From NCBI RefSeq assembly GCF_008064635.1, contig NZ_VRYZ01000006.1:62001-126000 (forward strand): a stretch of DNA of 64,000 nucleotides, given 5' to 3'. The notes under the pieces are model-generated. The model was not told where the DNA came from. It did no database searches and saw only the letters and a program-made list of their open reading frames with translations. The DNA is from Parahaliea aestuarii (lineage in GTDB: Bacteria; Pseudomonadota; Gammaproteobacteria; Pseudomonadales; Halieaceae). This document shows positions 62,501-64,000 of the stretch, in pieces (position 1 is the stretch's first letter; each line of letters begins with the position of its first letter). A program made the translations under genes and the position numbers.

Positions 62501-64000
62501 CCTGTTCACCGCCAACGACAGAACCCGGCTACACCCGCCGGCCGCCCTGGTGGTGGGCCTGGGCCAGGCCGGCGAGCTCAACCCGGCAACCCTGGAAGCG
62601 AGTCTGCACCGGGCCTTTATCGATTTCGCGCTGCAGGTTGAGCAGTGGCCGGACCAGCGCTTCAACAGCGCCGACGGCATCCCCTCGGCGCGCCTGTGCT
62701 GCCTGCTGGTGGGCAGCGGCCCCGGGGGCGTGGCGGTACGGGAGTCGGTGGAAGCCATCCTGCGCGCCGCCGTGCGGGCCTGCGACGACCTGCGCGACAG
62801 CGGCATGGAGCAGACCGTCACCTTCGACCAGCTGGAGCTGGTGGAGCTCTACCAGGACACCGCCATCACCGCGGCCCGGGCCCTCGACGAACTGCTGGCG
62901 CGCTCCTCCCTGGGCGGGCGCGTGGTGTGGCCCGAGGGCGTCATCGCCCAGCGCAGTGGCCACCGCCGGCGGGTGGTGGCCGACGAGGCTCCCTACTGGT
63001 GGCACCGCATGATCATCAGCAGAGACCACGCGGCGCAGCGACTGCGCTTTGACATCACCACCGGCCAGGCGCGTATCGAGGAAAGCCAGGCCACCTCCCA
63101 GTTACAACTGGCGGACCAGTTCATTCAGCGGGTCTGCGGCAGTTCGCGGGCCGATACCCACACCGCCAGAACCCTCTATGAAATGCTGCTGCCGCGGCGG
63201 CTGAAGGGTTCAACCGCGGCCCAGCACAATCGGGTACTGGTGGTGGACGCCTACTCCGCGCGCTACCCCTGGGAACTGCTGGAGGACCGCTGGAGCAGTG
63301 TCGGCAAGCCGCTGGCGGTGGTCAGCGGCATGGTGCGGCAATTCAAGACGGATGACTTCCGGCCCGATGTACAGTACGCCAACGGCCGCCACGCCCTGGT
63401 GGTGGGCAACCCCAGGCTGGACGGCTGGGAGCGTTTCGCCGATCTGGTGGGCGCGCGCCGGGAGGCGGCGGCAGTGGCCTCCCGCTTCGGCCAGCAGGGT
63501 TACGAGGTGCTGGAAGCCATAGACGAAGACGCCGGCACCATCGTCGACGCCCTGCACGCCCGCCGCTGGCGCATCCTGCACCTGGCGGGGCACGGCGTCC
63601 ACCGCATGCCGGTGTCGGAGGAAACCGGCTGGCACAGCGGTTGCCGGGACTGCGCGACAGCCACCGATGCAACCCTGTCCGGCATGGTGATTGGCAAGCA
63701 CACCATCCTCACCCCCGGTGACATCGACCAACTGCGCTTTGTGCCGGAGCTGGTGTTTATCAACTGCTGTCACCTCGGCCGCAGCGACAGCAACCCGCCG
63801 TACAACGAACTGGCCGCCAACCTCGGCGAGCAGTTTATCCGCATGGGGGTAAGGGCGGTCATTGCGGCCGGCTGGGCGGTCAACGACGCCGCGGCCATCG
63901 CCTTCGCCGAACAGTTCTATAGCCTGATGTTTGACGGCCGCAGTTTTGGCGAGGCGGTGCGGCTGGCACGCGAACATACCTGGACCCACTTCCCCGACTT
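59559..64000 (+). CDS. Giant alpha/beta-hydrolase-CHAT protease protein, partial at window end
   Basis: An uninterrupted frame of at least 1480 codons runs from ATG 59559 (GGGGAGAG upstream) past the right edge. Module 1 (about 165-450) is an alpha/beta hydrolase with LFLHGTGSS and the nucleophile elbow VSHSRGG (Ser about 242). Module 2 (about 535-870) is LCAT/PGAP1-like, with VIPGILGSEL, VAHSMGG (Ser about 638) and LGTPNRGSHEA. The C-terminal part has the CHAT caspase-like dyad, His about 1345 in HLAGHG and Cys about 1404 in FINCCHLG. CHAT proteases act in cell-death and CRISPR-linked systems. Substrates here are unknown, and the C-terminus is not seen. Confidence 0.88.
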   Translation, partial: MSDTYVIRGRREQAVAALPDVGPQLQLRRRALLSTGLDRDDKADLYTAAADDVVCLHLHSGDQLWMRADDLVRELGRKHVDRDGGAAWEINPHPPAGAERGLVGIGIRVLEFFGVDLKATSAARLARLLEDRSLALIDGENSLCQLSLAGELALDPIPHFPAATAEGPVLLFLHGTGSSTGGSFASLWEDGGSDARQRLQGLYQDRVFAWEHRSLTQSPIQNALELVRLLPAQTQLHLVSHSRGGLVGELLCLGQCENPLQAFHNERLTALFKGDHTIATQLGLGPLNDAELQQRDDSYASDRAMLGELLELLEEKAITVARFARVACPARGTTLASGRLDRWLSLLRLIPGPPLIGDFTDFLLAVVKERTDPRTLPGLEAMMPGSALTAFLAMPELRSGADLSVIAGDTEGSGLLHRLGVWISDWFYAGDHDLVVNTPSMLGGLARTPGQARFRCDRGSGVNHFSYFDNGRSLRWLVDALLRGEGDSAGFQPLQAEQRLAAIARDASDGDQRPAWRIAMERSRVAASGRPLAVVIPGILGSELKVGGDLVWLNYLRLLGGAIKQLRMSAREVSAGDVLGDFYGPLIEALAVRCRVEVFPYDWRRSVRAAAAALTTELDGWLTRAEREQQPVYLVAHSMGGLVVRAMLSDGAAGAQLWRRIMALPGSRLLMLGTPNRGSHEALRWLSGFNPTQARLALLDLTQDVDDIVDFAATLPGLLELLPREQAGRDFFDSGTYDRIRDVLEADWKVPRQSLLDDADATWRQLESTRLSPQHTLYLAGCQPQTVMDYRLQDAPVGGKRGGRVSERIRFLGVAEGDGTVTWASGRLPDVPFWYAPDTAHDDLCRQPHLLPAILDLLTRGGTERLSRNPPVAARDESASGEPFPLREPPPADQIPGPGDLHQLGFGPGRRSGGGAAAAAAKALTVRVVHGDLAYVNHTVVVGHYLDDTMVNAEAELDRRMGGRLSQRLNLGLYPGAPGSHLFTANDRTRLHPPAALVVGLGQAGELNPATLEASLHRAFIDFALQVEQWPDQRFNSADGIPSARLCCLLVGSGPGGVAVRESVEAILRAAVRACDDLRDSGMEQTVTFDQLELVELYQDTAITAARALDELLARSSLGGRVVWPEGVIAQRSGHRRRVVADEAPYWWHRMIISRDHAAQRLRFDITTGQARIEESQATSQLQLADQFIQRVCGSSRADTHTARTLYEMLLPRRLKGSTAAQHNRVLVVDAYSARYPWELLEDRWSSVGKPLAVVSGMVRQFKTDDFRPDVQYANGRHALVVGNPRLDGWERFADLVGARREAAAVASRFGQQGYEVLEAIDEDAGTIVDALHARRWRILHLAGHGVHRMPVSEETGWHSGCRDCATATDATLSGMVIGKHTILTPGDIDQLRFVPELVFINCCHLGRSDSNPPYNELAANLGEQFIRMGVRAVIAAGWAVNDAAAIAFAEQFYSLMFDGRSFGEAVRLAREHTWTHFPD

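Noticed and set aside
52328-64000. Prophage or integrative element
   Set aside because: Only the muramidase is phage-like. No integrase, attachment repeats, tRNA boundary, capsid or tail gene was seen.

Overview
The window looks like chromosomal DNA of a GC-rich gammaproteobacterium. Support comes from housekeeping order and content (rplU-rpmA-obgE-proB, fabA-fabB, nrdA with two ATP cones, an ssb-MFS pair as in Pseudomonas) and from palindromic interspersed repeats of a marine-gammaproteobacterial style. A Halieaceae/Cellvibrionales-like host is my inference; no rRNA or other taxonomic marker is present. No tRNA, rRNA, CRISPR array, transposase or integrase was seen.

Layout. 1-4213: czcCBA-type heavy-metal efflux operon (czcC cut by the window edge), then a small methyltransferase and a ZIP metal transporter on the other strand. 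5684-7225: aldehyde dehydrogenase. 7227-10727: rplU-rpmA, a 545-bp gap holding two large palindromic repeats, obgE, proB. 10994-13692: ispB and pgi. 13709-18446: a TctDE/QseBC-like two-component system divergent from a SulP anion transporter and a UspA-like protein. 18515-22141: manC-galU-manB for nucleotide-sugar precursors. 22403-24149: fabA-fabB. 24349-30255: moeA, moaB, an RmlD-like protein, ssb, a FAD oxidoreductase and an MFS exporter. 30428-32594: argD, argF. 32759-37903: nrdAB with a DnaA box and paired NrdR boxes upstream. 38186-40827: a lipoprotein and an S9 peptidase. 40911-43426: a DUF4212/SSS symporter operon.

The accessory part is 43662-64000. First comes a tightly coupled six-gene operon (52043 down to 43662): an alpha-dioxygenase/animal-type heme peroxidase lipoprotein, a catalase-fold lipoprotein lacking the distal histidine, two unknown proteins, a DyP peroxidase and a second catalase-fold protein that keeps the histidine. 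Four different heme-protein genes in one operon suggest an envelope oxylipin or lipid-hydroperoxide pathway. Next are a muramidase, a TIR protein and a membrane-anchored periplasmic-binding-protein-like sensor. Then comes a four-gene operon: a pentapeptide/TIR-like protein, an unknown protein, a TIR/NDT-like-macro fusion and a lipoprotein nicotinamidase. Divergent from it is a very large gene (at least 1480 codons, running off the window) that combines two alpha/beta-hydrolase modules with a C-terminal CHAT caspase-like protease. The 52-64 kb part looks like an undescribed NAD/ADP-ribose- and protease-linked signalling or defence locus. That reading is inference; the domain calls rest on motifs visible in the translation.
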